9,919 bases of DNA, taken from the NCBI GenBank assembly GCA_034437615.1, contig DAOTTW010000264.1:1-9919 (forward strand), written 5' to 3'. Under the pieces are notes generated by a model. It made no database searches. It worked only from the letters and a program-made list of their open reading frames with translations, and was not told the origin of the DNA. Positions 7,685 to 9,919 of this stretch are shown piece by piece (within the stretch, counting starts at the first letter, position 1; every line of letters starts with the position of its first letter). Made by a program: the position numbers and the translations under genes. This DNA comes from DAOTTW01 sp034437615 (GTDB lineage Bacteria > Chloroflexota > Anaerolineae > Aggregatilineales > Phototrophicaceae).

Positions 7685-7714
7685 TTGGGATCAGCACGCT
7701 TTACGGCGTATAAT
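7685..7714 (+). promoter_or_regulatory. Predicted promoter of the C11-family gene
   Basis: A perfect TATAAT (7709-7714) follows TTGGGA (7685-7690, four of six -35 matches) by 18 bp. Initiation near 7721 would give a leader of about 150 nt. The promoter begins only 5 bp after the end of the repeat module, so repeat insertion has come right up to it, or the repeat brought part of it. Confidence 0.6.
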
Positions 7715-7725
7715 CGCATTTTGCA

Positions 7726-7848
7726 TTATCTCATGGGTCTATAAAAATAGATTTGTAGGGGCGCAATGCATTGCGTCCAGGGCTTAGCACGCTAAGCCCC
7801 TGCGATCACGTCAGTTCGTTTTCGTTCATTTATCAACGCATGAGATAA
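7726..7848 (+). promoter_or_regulatory. Structured leader: 10-bp outer stem enclosing two hairpins
   Basis: TTATCTCATG (7726-7735) and CATGAGATAA (7839-7848) are perfect complements that bracket two stem-loops. One is a GTAG-headed REP-like palindrome (7759-7778). The other is GGGCTTAG-CACG-CTAAGCCC (7780-7799). All lie inside the predicted untranslated leader, and the right arm ends 13 nt before the Shine-Dalgarno GGAGG. The arrangement could be a regulatory RNA fold or a small inserted element with TA at both borders; the sequence alone does not separate these. Confidence 0.45.
7755..7778 (+). repeat. Single GTAG-headed REP-like hairpin
   Basis: GTAG (7755-7758) heads the palindrome 7759-7778, which pairs end to end with one G-T pair. 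It has the same 20-nt size and the same closing GTCC as the paired copies elsewhere, but stands alone and has a different inner sequence. Confidence 0.6.
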
Positions 7849-7871
7849 AACGAGAATAGACGGAGGATGAC

Positions 7872-9536
7872 ATGCGAGGAATGCTTATAATTTGTGCCTT
7901 GCTGCTGCTGAGTGGCATCGTGACTGCACAAGATCAAGACGATACAGAAGCAACGACAGATACAGGCCCGACAGTCGTCACGGGTCAATTGAACGACGCG
8001 CAATACTTCGTAGAGGTGCCTATCGAAATCACGCAGCGCGGCACGACCATCGTCGCGGATGCCAGCGTGACCAGCGGCAATCTGGATACGTTGCTGCTGC
8101 TGGTCAACGAGAATGGGCTGATTGTCGGTGAAAACGATGACCGCGCACCCGATGACCTCACATCGCTGCTGGTTTATCCGGCGGCACAGCGCGGTAACTA
8201 TACGCTGGTAATCACGCGCTTTGCACTGCAAGACGGCGATTCATCCGGTGAATTCAGCGTCAGCATCGCGCAGACCACCGACACCGACCCGGCACAGAGC
8301 CTATCGTATGCGCTCAGTGAGGGCGATTTACAGGCGGCAGGCTACCCAGCAACGCAAACTCGCGCCGGAGCCACCTGGACGGTGCTGGTGTACCTGGCGG
8401 CTGATGGCACGCTGGAAAATAGCCTACTGGCGGATTTTGAGGAGCTAGAGCGTGCTGGCGGCAGCACGGAGGCCGTGCGCGTCGTCGCCCTGCTAGACCG
8501 TCACCCCGAATTCGCGGCAACCCCCGATGATTGGTCCGGCACGCGCATCTATGAGGTGCAGCCGAACGAAACCGACGCGATTGATAGCAGCCCATTAGCG
8601 GACCTGGGCGAAGTTAACACCGCATCAGGCGAGACGCTGGCCCAATTCCTGAATTGGGGTGTGCGTAACTTCCCGGCACAGCGTTACGTGATCGCGCTCG
8701 GTGGCCAGGGCGCTAGCTGGCGCGGCTCGATGACGGATGCCACCACCAACCCGGATGCCGACACGACGATCTCAACAGCGGGGATGGCGCAGGCATTTCA
8801 GGCGGCGGCCCGTGCAGCAGGCGTGGAGCGCTTCGATCTGCTGGTGCAGGATTCCGACCTGATGAGCAGTATCGAATACTTTGCACGCATTCATCCCTAT
8901 TTTGATTACGCCATCGCCTCAGCAGACATCTTGATTGACCCTGCAATTGACCTCTCACGCCTGGTCGAAACGTTGCAAACGTCGCCCGACCCGATAGACA
9001 CCCAGGCCCTGAGCCGCTCGTTGGTGGATGTCTACATAGAGCGCGATGTGATCGGCTCCGGGGCGTCAGATGGCACCTTCCTGTCATCCACCGTCACGGA
9101 TTTACGCGCCTTTGCTGGCCTGATCGACAGCGTGGAAGCCTTCGCCAGTGTCGCCCTATCCGCACAGACGCGCTATTTGCCGTTGGTGGCTAATGCGCGT
9201 CAGTTCGCCTACACCTTCACGGAATTCCTGGGCGAAGATGAGCGCATCAACCTGAAGAACTTCATGACGCTGATCGCTTCTATATCGCAGAATAACGCGC
9301 TGCGCGGGGCAGCGGTGGATGTGCTGAACGCGCTGGAAGGTGTTTTCGTGTACGGGCGTGGTGGCCGCCTCGTGACGGCGCTGGACGCCTACTATGGCAT
9401 CTACTTCCCGGAGGACATCTTAGATTTTGATGTCGCTTACTTTGAGGCAAGCCCGCTGCTTGAATGGGATGCTATGCTGCGTGCCTTTTTTAACGACCAA
9501 CAAGCACGCTTCTGGCAGCCAGACCTCCGCAATTAG
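7872..9536 (+). CDS. Secreted C11 (clostripain) family protein, catalytically dead
   Basis: A 554-residue exported protein. Residues 1-19 form a signal peptide (hydrophobic core, cleavage likely after VTA); there is no lipobox. Residues about 30-135 resemble a bacterial pre-peptidase C-terminal (PPC) beta domain, with spaced D, G and Y residues (LDTLLLLVNENG, NDD, GNYTLVI). From about 165 the clostripain fold is recognisable (TWTVLVYLAADGTLE, VVALLDRH, YVIALGGQGASWRG, FDLLVQDSDLMSS). In active members the corresponding motifs read DHGxGWRG and DACLMG. Here the catalytic His is Q279 and the catalytic Cys is D329, so cysteine-protease activity is not expected. A late YYGIYFPE stretch keeps the family C-terminal pattern. 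GGAGG lies 5 nt before the ATG. It may bind ligand or partner; the function is unknown. It is transcribed alone, divergent from the kinase. Confidence 0.85.
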   Translation: MRGMLIICALLLLSGIVTAQDQDDTEATTDTGPTVVTGQLNDAQYFVEVPIEITQRGTTIVADASVTSGNLDTLLLLVNENGLIVGENDDRAPDDLTSLLVYPAAQRGNYTLVITRFALQDGDSSGEFSVSIAQTTDTDPAQSLSYALSEGDLQAAGYPATQTRAGATWTVLVYLAADGTLENSLLADFEELERAGGSTEAVRVVALLDRHPEFAATPDDWSGTRIYEVQPNETDAIDSSPLADLGEVNTASGETLAQFLNWGVRNFPAQRYVIALGGQGASWRGSMTDATTNPDADTTISTAGMAQAFQAAARAAGVERFDLLVQDSDLMSSIEYFARIHPYFDYAIASADILIDPAIDLSRLVETLQTSPDPIDTQALSRSLVDVYIERDVIGSGASDGTFLSSTVTDLRAFAGLIDSVEAFASVALSAQTRYLPLVANARQFAYTFTEFLGEDERINLKNFMTLIASISQNNALRGAAVDVLNALEGVFVYGRGGRLVTALDAYYGIYFPEDILDFDVAYFEASPLLEWDAMLRAFFNDQQARFWQPDLRN

Positions 9537-9554
9537 TGGGGTAGGCATTTCGGC

Positions 9555-9618
9555 GGACGTGCAATTGCACGTCCCTACACAACCGCTGTGAACCGTAGGG
9601 ACACCCAATGGGGTGTCC
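9555..9618. repeat. REP-like hairpin pair (BIME-like), copy 3
   Basis: The perfect palindrome GGACGTGCAATTGCACGTCC (9555-9574) with CTAC at 9575-9578 faces a second hairpin, GGACACCC-AATG-GGGTGTCC (9599-9618), headed by GTAG at 9595-9598. The linker matches the copy at 7500-7564. The shared flank begins at 9537, the base right after the stop codon of the C11 gene. Lacking a T run, it is not a canonical terminator, though the hairpins may protect the 3' end of the mRNA. Confidence 0.7.
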
Positions 9619-9848
9619 GGGGCGGCGTAACTACTCAGGTACGTGTCCCATTCTCAGTCGCCAGACGTTAAAACGTCCGGCTCCGGTACCGACAAGCCTG
9701 CTCAAGCAGGCTGTATGCAGCGTACAATAGCCCCCTTCAGGGGGGTTGGCCCTGCGGAAGCCGCTGGCTTGAGCCAGTGGCGACACACAAAGACTGGGCT
9801 GAGTAGTTACGCCGCCCCGGACACCCCATCGGGTGTCCCTACGGTTCA
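9589..9848. mobile_element. 260-bp composite element with 50-bp inverted ends
   Basis: 9589-9638 and 9799-9848 are inverted copies with one mismatch in 50 bases (A at 9608 against the complement of C at 9829). Each arm contains a GTAG-marked hairpin (9599-9618 and 9819-9838), a GGGGCGGCG joint and the CTGAGTAGTTAC motif pointing inward. No reading frame lies inside. It fills the gap between two convergent genes. It could be a non-autonomous mobile element, or two repeat insertions in opposite orientation. Confidence 0.6.
9661..9780. repeat. Run of four stem-loops inside the 260-bp element
   Basis: The stem-loops, in order, are: GACGT-TAAA-ACGTC (9664-9677, extendable to 9661-9680 with one mismatch); AGCCTGC-TCAA-GCAGGCT (9695-9712); CCCCC-TTCA-GGGGG (9731-9744); and CCGCTGGC-TTGA-GCCAGTGG (9761-9780, one G-T pair). 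Two have four-base loops, TCAA and TTGA, that are reverse complements of one another. Hairpins of this type occur near the ends of IS200/IS605-like elements, but no transposase is visible. Confidence 0.55.
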
Positions 9849-9855
9849 GGATGGT

Positions 9856-9919
9856 TTAGCCCTCTTGATCGCGCTTTGCGGCGCGTGCGGCTTTGCGGCG
9901 CAGGGCGGCTTGCTTGCGC
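9856..9919 (-). CDS. 3' end of an unidentified gene, cut by the window edge
   Basis: Reading inward from the window edge on the minus strand, 20 codons lead to a TAA stop at 9856-9858. The tail is rich in Arg, Lys and Ala (RKQAALRRKAARAAKRDQEG). This composition and the high GC of the stretch fit a real basic C-terminal tail, as in ribosome-associated or nucleic-acid-binding proteins, but the family cannot be named from 20 residues. The stop codon is only 7 bp from the inverted arm ending at 9848. It converges with the C11 gene. Confidence 0.4.
   Translation of the reverse strand, partial: RKQAALRRKAARAAKRDQEG

Noticed and set aside
7726..7848. Known riboswitch in the leader of the C11 gene
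   Set aside because: The fold does not match a riboswitch class I can recognise, and one hairpin is a member of the local repeat family.
9420..9608. Small minus-strand open frame overlapping the end of the C11 gene
   Set aside because: It comes from the repeat plus antisense of a solid gene; no independent support.
9555..9618. Hairpin pair as intrinsic terminator of the C11 gene
   Set aside because: The stems are strong but neither is followed by a T run, unlike the true terminator at 1646-1682.
1499..9848. Recurring hairpins considered as a CRISPR array
   Set aside because: Copies are dispersed over 8 kb, occur in both orientations, and are not separated by regular unique spacers; there are no cas genes.

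Overview
The window looks like a chromosomal segment of a bacterium from phylum Chloroflexota, possibly an Anaerolineae-like lineage. That placement is inferred from the gene mix: a Ser/Thr kinase fused to a STAND-type ATPase, a secreted clostripain-like protein with a PPC-type domain, and many GTAG-headed hairpin repeats between genes. No rRNA or other marker gene settles the taxonomy. Five protein genes are visible, one of them cut by the window end.

Layout: 16-1305 (-) glutamate dehydrogenase, with a good sigma-A-type promoter and paired upstream direct repeats. 1306-1726 is intergenic, with a repeat cluster and the intrinsic terminator of uvrA. 1727-4657 (-) is uvrA. 4658-4911 holds a likely uvrA promoter with a LexA-like palindrome at its start site, and a fragment of the repeat family that runs into the stop codon of the next gene. 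4912-7350 (-) is a kinase-STAND protein that ends abruptly inside a membrane helix. 7351-7871 separates divergent genes; it contains a MITE-like element with two REP-like hairpins, then the promoter and structured leader of the next gene. 7872-9536 (+) is a secreted C11 (clostripain) family protein that has lost both catalytic residues. 9537-9855 is a convergent intergenic region filled with inverted repeats and hairpins. 9856-9919 (-) is the 3' end of another gene.

The coding genes do not form one pathway: they cover nitrogen metabolism, nucleotide excision repair, signalling and an extracytoplasmic protein. What ties the window together is the repeat family. Eight hairpins are each preceded on their own strand by GTAG, four of the eight in each orientation, and six of them form three head-to-head pairs with a conserved linker. 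This is the architecture of REP/BIME elements mobilised by RAYT (Y1, TnpA-REP) transposases, but no RAYT gene is in the window. The copies sit directly against stop codons or promoters.

The observations most worth following up are the inactivated C11 protein, the kinase that appears truncated at a repeat, the 260-bp element with 50-bp inverted ends, and the structured leader of the C11 gene.
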